This document shows positions 22,116 to 29,563 of a DNA stretch of 41,435 nucleotides, in pieces. The position numbers were made by a program, and so were the translations under genes. The notes under the pieces are model-generated. The model worked only from the letters and a program-made list of their open reading frames with translations, was not told the origin of the DNA and did not search any database. The DNA comes from a virus: the IMG/VR virus record IMGVR_UViG_3300027719_000029, positions 1 to 41,435 of that record, one strand, 5' to 3'. Every line of letters starts with the position of its first letter. The first letter of the stretch is position 1.

Positions 22116-24520
22116 GCGGTAATCTCCTGCTCTTCGGCGTTTTCAATGGATTCGGCACCCGTAATGCGGCCCTGGCCGTCGCGGATGACCGTGATTTTCC
22201 GCTTGCTCGGGCGCGGCGGCGTCTCCGGCTTCTTTTCGCCCGAATCCTGCCCCTTCGGCGGCTGCATGGCCCGGAACTGCATCTCGGCGGCGCGATTCTG
22301 CGCGTCCATCTCGATCTTTTCCTCTTCCAGGCCCAGTTTGATGCGCTCCAACTCTAGCCTGGCCTGCTCCAGGTCCAACTTCGCCCGTTCGACCTCGGCT
22401 TTCAGACCCAGCTCGGCGGCGCTCTGCTCGGCGTCTAGGCGTAGCTTCGCGACTTCCAGGCTTTTATCCTCGGGCGGCTGGCTTTTCAGCGTCTGATTCT
22501 CCTGCTCCAGCGTCTGCGCCTGCTGCATCGCGGCCTGGCCGTCCTTCATGAGCTGTTCCATCTGTTGCTGCATGCCCATGAGCTGCTCTTGCATCTGTTG
22601 CATCTGCACCTGCTGCGACTCGTTCGCCTCGATCTCTTCTTCGGTGTTAAAATACGGCGTGGCATCGACGCCCATGCGGTCAAATTTCGCTTTTTGCGCT
22701 GCGGCTAGTTTTGCTCTTGTCATCATCCCTTCGGGGATGCCGACCTGCGAGCCAAACACCACAAGTTGTTCCAGAGCCTGCGCCTGCTCGGCCCTGTCCT
22801 GCGGCCCGACGCCCACCTCGATGTCGATATCGTAGTGGCCCTGTAGGTCTTCGGGGCGAACGATCACGTCCGCGCCGATCATCTCCACGTCGTCCTGCGG
22901 CGGCCACATCCGCATGATGTCAATGATCCGGCGCAACACGCGCTTGAACGTCCTGGCGATGCGCCGTGCGTAGAGCTTCTGGCGCTGCATCCCGGCGGTC
23001 ATCCGCATGTTCATCCCGGCGGCGGTCTTGTTCAGCGAGTTATCGTCCAGCCCCTGCATATTCTCGTTGACGCCGCACTCTGCCGAAATCTCTTGTTTTG
23101 TCAGGTTGAACGCCTCAAAGATGAACTGGCTCGGGGCGCTCGGCTGTATCTCTTTGATCTGGTTGACATCCGGCGTCCAGGCCACGTCTCCCGGCCCCAT
23201 GCGCTGGAGCATCAGTTTCGACTGGTGGCTCGATGTCATCCAGCCGCCGTAAGTGCTGCGGGCGGCAGAGTCCTGGATGAAGCGCAGAAGGTTCGACATG
23301 ACCTTCTGCCGGTCTTCCAAAAGCGCCGGGATCGGGCGTCCGAGAATCTTGTGCGGCTCTTTCAGGATGTAGCCAAGTTCGAACGGTGCGCCGCCGTACG
23401 GGTTGACGACCGGCTCCCGCAACACCACATCCTCGCACACGGTCACAATGTACGGCTGCAAAAGCCCGTCGCCGTCCATGTCCAGTTTGCAGTAGCATTC
23501 CCAGAGCCAAACCTCGTTGGCCGCCAGCCGCTGCTTCTCGCTCGACGACGTGTCGCCTATCGCATCCGGCGTCTCCATGTTGTCAACGGAGTACAGCGAC
23601 TGATGTTCGCCCGCCGTCTCCGGCAACTCTCTGCGTCTCTCGCCAATCCGTTCCTTAACCTTGTCGTAGGTGCCCTTGCGGTACACCCCGGCCAACTCCT
23701 GGCGCTTGATGTAGTCCAGGTCACGGCGCACGACATGTGCCACGAACGGGCATTTAGAGAGCGAATCGTAGCCGGGTAGGAAGTAAAGTTCCCACGGCGG
23801 GATGACTTCGACGTGAAAACCGTTGTAGATTTGCTTCTTGCGGACAATCGTCGCGCCCTCAATTCCACTCCAGACCGGGGCCAGCGTTAGCGGATCATAC
23901 TCGACGACTTCCTTGCCGCCCTTTATCTCCGTGATCGACTTGTCGGACTCTTGCAGCGCGGCCATATCGTCGTAAGACATGATCGGCGCTTTCTCGGTCT
24001 CCACGTCGTAGTCGTCTCGGTAGCAAACCTTGAAGATGCCGTAATGGTTCACCAGACAGTTGTGGATGAAATCTTCCACGATCTGGTCGCCGTCCAACTG
24101 CCCGTAGAGTTTCTTCCGGATGTACTTCTGGATGCGCTCCGCGCTCTCGACGGCCGGGTCTTTCGCCTTCTTCCCGGGTGACTGCCCGGGTATCTGCCCG
24201 GGTGCGCCCTGCTGCTGCATGGCATACGTAGCCATGTCGGGCACGACGGGCTGACGCTCCTCCTTCGGAACCGGCTTGATCTGGAAGAAATCGCCGCTGA
24301 ACACTTCGAAAAGCCCGGGCTTCAGCCACTCCACGGCGGTCATGGCCGTCGAATGCACGGTCTGCGACCATTTGGGGCTTTCGTTCCCGTACTTCTCGGC
24401 GCGATACACGCGATACAACCGCTCGCGCTCGGTGGACAACTGCTCTTGATATTTCTTCGCAGTGTCCATGTCGCCCTGTATCAGGGCTATCGTCTGCTCG
24501 TCCGTGAGGCGAGTTGCCAT
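22112..24520 (-). CDS. Portal protein (SU10-like), 802 aa
   Basis: Clear portal signatures of the large podovirus type: helical N-terminus, KWSQTVHSTAMTAVEWLKPGLFEVFSG (about residues 50-76), HNCLVNHYGIFKVCYRDDY (about 153-171), VIPPWELYFLPG, HKILGRPIPALLEDRQKVMSNLLRFIQDSAAR (stem region, around 410-440) and the INDN-like segment with QEISAECGVNEN. The last 200 residues are a long Gln/Glu-rich coiled coil (QQMEQLMKDGQAAMQQAQTLEQE, then ERAKLDLEQARLELERIKLG), probably the barrel/crown. It forms the twelve-fold DNA entry ring and docks TerL. It has its own leader with a double GGA-loop hairpin (24525-24560). Confidence 0.85.
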   Translation of the reverse strand: MATRLTDEQTIALIQGDMDTAKKYQEQLSTERERLYRVYRAEKYGNESPKWSQTVHSTAMTAVEWLKPGLFEVFSGDFFQIKPVPKEERQPVVPDMATYAMQQQGAPGQIPGQSPGKKAKDPAVESAERIQKYIRKKLYGQLDGDQIVEDFIHNCLVNHYGIFKVCYRDDYDVETEKAPIMSYDDMAALQESDKSITEIKGGKEVVEYDPLTLAPVWSGIEGATIVRKKQIYNGFHVEVIPPWELYFLPGYDSLSKCPFVAHVVRRDLDYIKRQELAGVYRKGTYDKVKERIGERRRELPETAGEHQSLYSVDNMETPDAIGDTSSSEKQRLAANEVWLWECYCKLDMDGDGLLQPYIVTVCEDVVLREPVVNPYGGAPFELGYILKEPHKILGRPIPALLEDRQKVMSNLLRFIQDSAARSTYGGWMTSSHQSKLMLQRMGPGDVAWTPDVNQIKEIQPSAPSQFIFEAFNLTKQEISAECGVNENMQGLDDNSLNKTAAGMNMRMTAGMQRQKLYARRIARTFKRVLRRIIDIMRMWPPQDDVEMIGADVIVRPEDLQGHYDIDIEVGVGPQDRAEQAQALEQLVVFGSQVGIPEGMMTRAKLAAAQKAKFDRMGVDATPYFNTEEEIEANESQQVQMQQMQEQLMGMQQQMEQLMKDGQAAMQQAQTLEQENQTLKSQPPEDKSLEVAKLRLDAEQSAAELGLKAEVERAKLDLEQARLELERIKLGLEEEKIEMDAQNRAAEMQFRAMQPPKGQDSGEKKPETPPRPSKRKITVIRDGQGRITGAESIENAEEQEITA

Positions 24521-24524
24521 GTTC

Positions 24525-24560
24525 GCACGTCCTGTGCTTGTCCCTGCCGTCCTGGAAGGG
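24525..24560 (-). promoter_or_regulatory. Double GGA-loop hairpin in the portal gene leader
   Basis: In the mRNA, hairpin 1 (24542-24560) has stem CCC-U-U-CC against GG-C-A-GGG and pentaloop AGGAC. Hairpin 2 (24525-24537) is GCAC-AGGAC-GTGC, four bases before the ATG, with the ribosome-binding site in the loop. The leader is a diverged copy of the one at 4776-4813. One C-G pair there is U-A here, a compensatory change that supports the stem. Confidence 0.7.
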
Positions 24561-24580
24561 GTTGTGAGGCGGGTGGGAGG

Positions 24581-25069
24581 CTATTCGTAGGGGTTTATAA
24601 GCGTGGCATCTTCCTTCGGATTACGGGGGGCAGACCCACAAAACATGCCGCCGTCTTTGTCAGGGCGATGCACCGGAAAATAGACGCGCTCCGTTGTCCA
24701 CAACGTAAACGGGATGGCGAAAGGCTGCGGCATGTCGTCGTCGTCAGGATCAAACTCAAACGCGGCGTCGGTGTCGTCCAGGTTCCAATCCGTGATGGTG
24801 CTGCCCTCAAGGTCGGACCACGAGTCGCCATGATTCATCATCTCTTTCGTGATGCGGCCCCGCCACGTCTGCATATATGCAATCTCCCTCGCCCTGGCGG
24901 CCCACCGATCGGCCTTCTCCGTGATGTGCTTTTCGCCCCAAATCGCGTGCGGCTTGTTGGCGTTCGTCTTTAGATTCGGGAGCGCAACAAGTGGTATCTC
25001 CAGGTCCGGGGACTCTTCCCCGACGTGGTCAATCAGCGCGAAAACGGTCAACCTCTCTTCAGGCGTCAT
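24581..25069 (-). CDS. Hypothetical protein upstream of the portal gene, 162 aa
   Basis: No family recognised. It begins TPEERLTVFALIDHVGEESPDLEIP, has a basic helical middle (ADRWAARAREIAYMQTWRGRI), a strongly acidic loop (FEFDPDDDDMPQP at about 104-116) and an Arg/Pro-rich C-terminus with two Cys/His-poor strands. It is joined to the zinc-ribbon gene by an ATGA overlap and lies between terminase and portal, where packaging helpers are often found. Function unknown. Confidence 0.5.
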   Translation of the reverse strand: MTPEERLTVFALIDHVGEESPDLEIPLVALPNLKTNANKPHAIWGEKHITEKADRWAARAREIAYMQTWRGRITKEMMNHGDSWSDLEGSTITDWNLDDTDAAFEFDPDDDDMPQPFAIPFTLWTTERVYFPVHRPDKDGGMFCGSAPRNPKEDATLINPYE

Positions 25070-25263
25070 ACAATCATCCGTGGTTTCGTCGGGTCGCCCA
25101 TGTCAATAAATGTCCAGCCGCCGCTCTCGTTCTTGCGCTCGACAGTCTGGAAGCCACCCATATATCGCTCAATCCGCAGCACCGCGCCGCAGGATTTGCA
25201 CGTCACGGGGCGGGTAAGGTCATCCTGGCCCTGGTAGCCGCAGGCGCAAGTGTAGGAGTCCAT
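25066..25263 (-). CDS. Zinc-ribbon protein, 65 aa
   Basis: Four cysteines in a ribbon pattern, C6-x-C8 and C22-x2-C25, in the first half. The rest is beta-strand (FQTVERKNESGGWTFIDMG) with a conserved-looking GDPTKPRMIV tail. Its start overlaps the TerL stop (TGATG) and its stop overlaps the next start (ATGA). A zinc-binding protein beside the terminase could help in DNA handling or packaging; this is inference from position. Confidence 0.6.
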   Translation of the reverse strand: MDSYTCACGYQGQDDLTRPVTCKSCGAVLRIERYMGGFQTVERKNESGGWTFIDMGDPTKPRMIV

Positions 25264-26573
25264 CAGGTGATGACCCTCCCGGGGCCGTCGTCAGCAGTCC
25301 ACGAGTACGCGAATCCCTCGCTCCGCAGCGGTTCGACGTGCGCCATCGTCATAATGAAAGCCTCCGCGAGGTTGGGAGACGCGACCTCACGCTTCTTCAT
25401 CTCGTCCTTGCCCTCGACCTTGATCTTGCCGGTTGTCGTGCGCCCGTATGTGGGCGTCGAAAGCTCGGCCATAAACTTGTGGCGCAGCTCCAGCGTGTCC
25501 CGGATGCTGCACTGCTTTTCCGCGAAGAACTCGCGGGCCTTCCACCACAACTCGTCGCGCTTGCGGTTGAACTTGTCCGACTCGCTGGCGCTCTCGGCCA
25601 CATTGATGCCGACAGACGGCAGCCCCCACCCGGCGAGCGTGTGCATGACGCCAGCGCCCCAGCCGATCACGTCACCGTAGACCGCCTGCGGCTTGTACTC
25701 GCCGTAGCGGTCCTTGACGCGCCCCGCGATCTCCAGGGTGTTGTCCATGCGAAACTCTTCCAGATGGATGATGTTGCCGCCCTGGCGCACGACAATCGCG
25801 GACGGGTCGCCTCCCAAACTCATGCCCACATCCACGCCCATGATCTTCTCGGCGTGTGTGTAGATCACGTCGCGCCCGACAGCGGAGTCGATGAGCTGTA
25901 GCGGGATCAGGATGTCGGACGAGGAAACGTCGAAATCACACAGATATTCCTGCCGAAACTGACTGTCGGTCATTTGCTTCTTGAGCGCCTCGATCTCGTC
26001 CTCGGGCAGCACGCCGGTCTGGTCAACGCGGTACAGCGCCGTGAACCAGGCCGAATCCCGTAGCGCCGCTTGGTAAATCTCGTAAAATTTGTTGTGCCCG
26101 CGAGGCGTACCGATAAACACCGCCCATCCCTGGCGGTCAGACAGCGCGGGGCGGATAACCGAATCCCACGCCTCCGATTTCATGTCCGCGAACTCATCCA
26201 TGACCACGCCGTCGAAATACAGGCCGCGCAGCGAGTCCGGGTTGTCCGCGCCGAACAGGCGGATCGTCGCACCGTTGGGCAGTTTCACCGACAGCTCCGA
26301 GCGGTTCACCTCGCGCCCCGGTATCGGGCCGGTGAAATGAAGTAGGTAGTCCCAGGCGACGGCCTTGGCCTGGTGGTAGAAAGGTGCCACGTATGCGTAG
26401 AAAGGCGCACGCTTGTCGCACATGATGGCGCGTTTGAGCATGTGATTCAGCACACTGACGGTCTTTCCCATGCGCCGATGCGCGACGATAACAGCCCAGC
26501 GCCGTGACTCCATGCCCGCGTGCATCTCCGGCTGCGGCGGGCGAGGTGTGTAGGGGATTACGATTCTTGCCAT
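25263..26573 (-). CDS. terL: Terminase large subunit, 436 aa
   Basis: The ATPase and nuclease of DNA packaging. The ATPase has an arginine-containing Walker A (AHRRMGKT, residues 31-38), Walker B with the catalytic acid (GVVMDE, 122-127) and the coupling motif (FIGTPRG, 153-159). The RNase H-like nuclease has acidic residues at GVDVG (D248), VYGDVIG (D301) and near SPNLAEA (399-405, where an Asp is common but Asn is seen here). Length is on the short side but complete. It docks on the portal and cuts concatemeric DNA. The start overlaps the end of the TerS gene by 16 bases. Confidence 0.9.
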   Translation of the reverse strand: MARIVIPYTPRPPQPEMHAGMESRRWAVIVAHRRMGKTVSVLNHMLKRAIMCDKRAPFYAYVAPFYHQAKAVAWDYLLHFTGPIPGREVNRSELSVKLPNGATIRLFGADNPDSLRGLYFDGVVMDEFADMKSEAWDSVIRPALSDRQGWAVFIGTPRGHNKFYEIYQAALRDSAWFTALYRVDQTGVLPEDEIEALKKQMTDSQFRQEYLCDFDVSSSDILIPLQLIDSAVGRDVIYTHAEKIMGVDVGMSLGGDPSAIVVRQGGNIIHLEEFRMDNTLEIAGRVKDRYGEYKPQAVYGDVIGWGAGVMHTLAGWGLPSVGINVAESASESDKFNRKRDELWWKAREFFAEKQCSIRDTLELRHKFMAELSTPTYGRTTTGKIKVEGKDEMKKREVASPNLAEAFIMTMAHVEPLRSEGFAYSWTADDGPGRVIT

Positions 26574-26935
26574 GTGATCTCTAGTTTCCCGTCAACCTTC
26601 TGATGGATGTCCTGCCGCTCGATGTACCCGCGCTGCTTGCCCTGGCACTTGAGGTAAAAACAGATAGCGCCCAGGTCCTTGTCGCCGACCTTCGACATCA
26701 GCGCACTCTCGGCCAGGTCAAGATGCCGCTCCCGCACCTCTTCGATGACCGCCTGGAGTTCCGGGTGATTTTTGACCCTGACGCTCAGTGACCCGGGCAC
26801 GACGCCAAGCATCCGCGCCGCGTGAGTAATAAACCCACCAGACGCCCGCAGCGCCTCGGCGCACTCCTCAAGCGAGTTCTTCGCCCGGGTTGACCACACG
26901 GGTTTTTTTGCTTTGATTCGTTTGGCCTCACCCAT
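26558..26935 (-). CDS. terS: Terminase small subunit, 125 aa
   Basis: The start is ATG 26935 (GAGG upstream, 8-base overlap with the previous gene). A basic N-terminus (GEAKRIKAKKP) is followed by a helix-turn-helix region (about residues 34-57, GGFITHAARMLGVVPGSLSVRVKNHPEL) and a helical oligomerisation part (LQAVIEEVRERHLDLAESALMSKV, KDLGAICFYLKCQGKQRGY). This last phrase is typical of small terminases. It recognises the packaging site and hands DNA to TerL. It is directly upstream of terL. Confidence 0.8.
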   Translation of the reverse strand: MGEAKRIKAKKPVWSTRAKNSLEECAEALRASGGFITHAARMLGVVPGSLSVRVKNHPELQAVIEEVRERHLDLAESALMSKVGDKDLGAICFYLKCQGKQRGYIERQDIHQKVDGKLEITWQES

Positions 26936-27359
26936 TGTACGCCTCGTCCAAATAGGATTCACACGGCGTGCCGTCGTCGTTGCGGTTGCGCCAAAACATT
27001 TTGGGGGCAGCGCGCCGCGAGTGAGTTGATTTTCCGACCGGCGTTTGCTGCCGGTCCAGACCGGCGTTTAATGCCGGTAAACCATTAAGAGAACCATAGG
27101 CCGCGCAAAACTGGTATCGCGTCGTCTTCTGTGTCCTGGTGGCGACGAGGAGCTTTTTGGCGACAAGCCCGTGGATTGCCTCACGAACCGCCCGCTCTTT
27201 TAGCCCAGTTTCCATGCAAATCCTGGCCTGTCCCGGGTCACACCGCCCGGTTTTTTGGTTCCTGTGCCAGATCAGGCAAAGCGCCACGATTTTCTCCGGT
27301 GTTGTCAGGTCTTGCGCCTTAAAAACGAGACCCTGGAGGGTGATGTTCTCGTTTCCCAC
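26928..27359 (-). CDS. Winged-helix DNA-binding protein, first gene of the late operon, 143 aa
   Basis: The start is GTG 27359 after AGGGGG; an ATG two bases upstream is out of frame. Residues about 17-80 form a winged helix: TTPEKIVALCLIWHRN, GQARICMETGLKERAVREAIHGLVAKKLLVATRTQKTTRYQF, as in phage replication and packaging initiators that read host or phage DNA sites. The C-terminal 60 residues are basic and unordered. Being first in the late operon, just before the terminase genes, it could regulate late transcription or mark the packaging site. Both are inference. Confidence 0.65.
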   Translation of the reverse strand: MGNENITLQGLVFKAQDLTTPEKIVALCLIWHRNQKTGRCDPGQARICMETGLKERAVREAIHGLVAKKLLVATRTQKTTRYQFCAAYGSLNGLPALNAGLDRQQTPVGKSTHSRRAAPKMFWRNRNDDGTPCESYLDEAYNG

Positions 27360-27605
27360 ATTGTCGCCCCCTGTAGCGCCCTGATAGATTCGTTTGGGGC
27401 AGGCGGATCAGGGTTTCCGCTTTTCGACTGGCCGGTCTAGCCCCAAACAAAGTTGGCCCGCAAATTCTTCTGTGTCAGCACACAACCTAGCGCAATTGCT
27501 TGAGATAATATTTTGATAAACCTGTTGACTTGTTCGCGTTTGCGTACTATCTATTAGTCAACGGCGGACGGGACTTGGCCCGGGGCCACAAAACAGGAGA
27601 TGAAC
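27360..27605. promoter_or_regulatory. Divergent control region between the late operon and the small rightward cassette
   Basis: No gene here. Rightward: TTGACT at 27525-27530 with TATCTA at 27549-27554 (18-base spacing) is a candidate promoter. A 7-bp inverted repeat GTTGACT (27524-27530)/AGTCAAC (27556-27562) encloses it and could be an operator. Leftward: TATTAT at 27510-27505 is a good -10 without a recognisable -35, as expected of an activator-dependent late promoter. In the leftward 5' leader, a 9-bp inverted repeat (27392-27400 and 27440-27448) can form a stem. Confidence 0.5.
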
Positions 27606-28202
27606 ATGGGCACCACTCGTCAATTCCAGAATGCCAAAATCCGCGTCACCGTCACCGCCGCCGTCGTGCGCGACCTCCAGGCGCGTGTTCAGCACGCCCA
27701 GTTAATGCACCACGGACACGCCGACGAGGACACAATTTTGAGGAGTATCGTCCTGTCAGACGCGATGCGCATGCTCGATCACGAGCCACCCATAACAACG
27801 CATGGGATGGGCGATGTTATGTTACTCGCCACACGCCTGCATTATATCGATATCTGTGAGCAGCATGGGACCAGTCTACACACGGTAGATTCCCGGCTCG
27901 AATCTGGGCATTCCGGATCATCGTTATACAATTTTCTTGACATCGCGACAGAGGAATCAAGCAGCGTGTTTTTCCGAAATGGGGACGTGTATCGCTCGCT
28001 GCTGCGCGAAAACCCCACGGGGCCGCAGGACATCCGGCTCCCGCTGGGTGAGGCGGTAGAAATCCTGATTTCCAGGAGCAATGACCCGTCCCGGTCGAGG
28101 TCCTATTTTTCCGAGGCCCTCCAAATTCTACAGGAGCTGGACGAGGAATCACAACGGGCCAGCCCTAGCCAGCCCGACGGCTGGACGATAGAGGTTTTAT
28201 AG
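27606..28202 (+). CDS. Hypothetical protein, first gene of the small rightward cassette, 198 aa
   Basis: The start is ATG 27606, six bases after AGGAG; an ATG at 27600 is too close to it. The N-terminal 50 residues look like a short strand followed by helices (AKIRVTVTAAVVRDLQARVQHAQL), perhaps a ribbon-helix-helix-like DNA-binding part. The rest is helical with a Ser-rich stretch and ends in an acidic tail. No family recognised. It is co-directional with an excisionase-type protein and a 61-aa protein, all between two leftward blocks, so the cassette is probably expressed on its own schedule. Confidence 0.55.
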   Translation: MGTTRQFQNAKIRVTVTAAVVRDLQARVQHAQLMHHGHADEDTILRSIVLSDAMRMLDHEPPITTHGMGDVMLLATRLHYIDICEQHGTSLHTVDSRLESGHSGSSLYNFLDIATEESSSVFFRNGDVYRSLLRENPTGPQDIRLPLGEAVEILISRSNDPSRSRSYFSEALQILQELDEESQRASPSQPDGWTIEVL

Positions 28203-28204
28203 CT

Positions 28205-28411
28205 ATGCCCCCCCGCCCTCTCACCGCAGCAGAGGCCGCTACACGCCTCGGGATCACTCTCCGGGCCATCCAGCAGGCGGCCAAGCGTGGTCGCCTCAAG
28301 GCCCGGAGGCACGGGATGGCCTGGCTCATCATGCCGGGCGATCTGGCGGAGTACGCCGCATCTCGGCAATGGACGAAAACAAAGGGGAGAAATCATGAGC
28401 GCGAAGACTAA
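28205..28411 (+). CDS. Excisionase/MerR-type helix-turn-helix protein, 68 aa
   Basis: Residues about 6-50 (LTAAEAATRLGITLRAIQQAAKRGRLKARRHGMAWLIMPGDLAEYAA) form the winged helix-turn-helix of excisionase-family DNA-binding proteins, with the typical loop from RLKA to the beta hairpin and closing helix. It starts two bases after the previous stop. Such proteins bend or repress DNA. No integrase is present, so a transcriptional regulator is more likely than an excisionase; the nearby inverted repeat at 27524-27562 could be its target. Confidence 0.7.
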   Translation: MPPRPLTAAEAATRLGITLRAIQQAAKRGRLKARRHGMAWLIMPGDLAEYAASRQWTKTKGRNHERED

Positions 28412-28580
28412 TTTTTACGAGCAGGTTCGGCTGGGGATGTTTAAGGTCGGCAGCCAGTTTTTCGATCTAGCTACGCCGTCCGACTACGCCACCCTCTACG
28501 AGGATGGCGGCACGGACGAGCAGTACGCGAAGGCTGCCGAGGTTCTGGCCCGCTGGAATGAAGACCAGCGGTGCCTGTAG
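28395..28580 (+). CDS. Hypothetical protein, 61 aa
   Basis: ATG 28395 follows GGGGAG and overlaps the end of the previous gene by 17 bases. The protein is short and soluble-looking, with aromatic residues early (NFYEQVRLGMFKVGSQFFDLATPSDYATLY) and an acidic second half. No family recognised. It is the last gene before a strong terminator, so it is likely made with its two upstream partners. Confidence 0.55.
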   Translation: MSAKTNFYEQVRLGMFKVGSQFFDLATPSDYATLYEDGGTDEQYAKAAEVLARWNEDQRCL

Positions 28581-28588
28581 TGCAACCC

Positions 28589-28621
28589 AGCCCCCTGGCC
28601 GACGCCGGGGGGCTTTTTTTT
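28589..28621 (+). terminator. Strong intrinsic terminator of the small rightward cassette
   Basis: An 11-bp stem (AGCCCCCTGGC paired with GCCGGGGGGCT, with one T-G pair), loop CGAC, followed by eight T residues. It lies 8 bases after the stop of the 61-aa gene. The minus strand lacks a T run at the matching place, so it terminates rightward transcription only. Confidence 0.9.
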
Positions 28622-28660
28622 GCGCTAGGTTGTCAAAGACCGTGGCCCGAAGGCCGAAAT

Positions 28661-28963
28661 TTATCGTCCGTGTTCCCGCTCACAGACCGTCTCAAGTCGC
28701 GTCAGCCGCCTGTCGTGGTCATTGAGTTTCGACCACTGATCGTCCCATTCAGCTCGGGCGGCGTCCCATGCCCTCGTGGCCTCTTCCTTCGTGCGGAAAG
28801 TGGACAGGAAATTGAGCGCACAGTTTTTGGAGTCCGCCTCGAAACGGTCCAGGCGCAGGTCCACACGCTCCATCCAGCGTTTGCCAAAAAACGCCACGAT
28901 GCCCAAAATGACGTTCGAGAGAATCGCCCCAAGTGCCGCTATGTCCACTGATATCCCCGTCAT
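28661..28963 (-). CDS. Membrane protein at the end of the lysis cassette, 100 aa
   Basis: One membrane helix (about residues 8-28, IAALGAILSNVILGIVAFFG) is followed by a long charged helix (KRWMERVDLRLDRFEADSKN, then KEEATRAWDAARAEWDDQWSKL) and a basic tail. This shape is seen in some phage holin-associated or antiholin proteins. ATG 28963 overlaps the Rz1 stop (ATGA). A role as antiholin or second holin is inferred from its place behind holin, Rz and Rz1. Confidence 0.55.
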   Translation of the reverse strand: MTGISVDIAALGAILSNVILGIVAFFGKRWMERVDLRLDRFEADSKNCALNFLSTFRTKEEATRAWDAARAEWDDQWSKLNDHDRRLTRLETVCEREHGR

Positions 28964-29241
28964 TTTATCTTGGCCTCGTAGCATGTTATGACCGCATCGC
29001 GGAGTTTCATGGCGGACATCAGCGTCTCGAAATTGTAGGCGGTGATCCTCATGTTACGCGCATGCCCCATGCTGACGGACTCGTCCCACGGGTGGACGTC
29101 AAGGTCACTGTACGGCTTTGGGCACGGGGATAGCGTCACCAGCTGCGGGACGATTATTTCCCGGGGAGGAGGTGCTTTCGCGCACGACAGAAGGCACAAG
29201 CCCATTGAGATGGCGCACAACAGCGCGATTCGTCTTGGCAT
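28960..29241 (-). CDS. Rz1: Outer-membrane spanin Rz1-like lipoprotein, 93 aa
   Basis: The start is ATG 29241 with GGGGGAG before it. The signal peptide ends in a lipobox (CLLSC) with the lipid-accepting Cys20, followed by a Pro-rich stretch (KAPPPREIIVPQ) as in other Rz1 proteins. It starts inside the Rz gene in another reading frame and continues past its end, the usual overlapped spanin arrangement. It would join the inner-membrane spanin to fuse membranes in the last step of lysis. The C-terminal half is longer than in the smallest Rz1 proteins. Confidence 0.8.
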   Translation of the reverse strand: MPRRIALLCAISMGLCLLSCAKAPPPREIIVPQLVTLSPCPKPYSDLDVHPWDESVSMGHARNMRITAYNFETLMSAMKLRDAVITCYEAKIK

Positions 29242-29563
29242 CGGTGATCTCCCCCGGCTTGGCCTGCGTGGGCGTCGAGCTGGATAAGATTTCGTTGACT
29301 TCCCACAACCGCCGCAGGAGAGTCTCATTTGCGGCAAGCGCATCTTCGGAGAGCTGCACGTGGGCGGTCAACTCCTTGTCTCGCACCGCCACGACGTTCT
29401 CTAGGCCCGCGATTCTGGCGTCACGCGCCCGGACCTGCTCTTCGAGAGCCGCCACTTTAACCTGCGCGTCCGCGATTTTGGACCGCAGTGAGGCGACATG
29501 CAGCTCCGTGGCAGCGACAGCGGCGAGGATGGCCGCGATGATGATCCACTTGGCGGTTGTCAT
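29105..29563 (-). CDS. Rz: Inner-membrane spanin Rz-like, 152 aa
   Basis: The start is ATG 29563 (ATGA overlap with the holin gene, AGGAGAAGG upstream). One N-terminal membrane anchor (about residues 6-19, WIIIAAILAAVAA) is followed by a periplasmic coiled coil with heptad Leu/Ala pattern (about 24-75, LRSKIADAQVKVAALEEQVRARDARIAGLE). The C-terminus is Ser/Pro-rich. The lipoprotein Rz1 gene lies embedded at its 3' end in another frame. This is the classic two-component spanin that disrupts the outer membrane. Confidence 0.8.
   Translation of the reverse strand: MTTAKWIIIAAILAAVAATELHVASLRSKIADAQVKVAALEEQVRARDARIAGLENVVAVRDKELTAHVQLSEDALAANETLLRRLWEVNEILSSSTPTQAKPGEITDAKTNRAVVRHLNGLVPSVVRESTSSPGNNRPAAGDAIPVPKAVQ

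Noticed and set aside
28205-28411. Excisionase gene implying a temperate phage with an integration module
   Set aside because: No integrase, attachment-site-like repeat or lysogeny repressor with a cleavage domain was found. The fold is also common in plain regulators.
27405-28580. tRNA genes or a tRNA cluster
   Set aside because: No cloverleaf with anticodon stem and TTC-loop pattern could be found here or elsewhere in the window.
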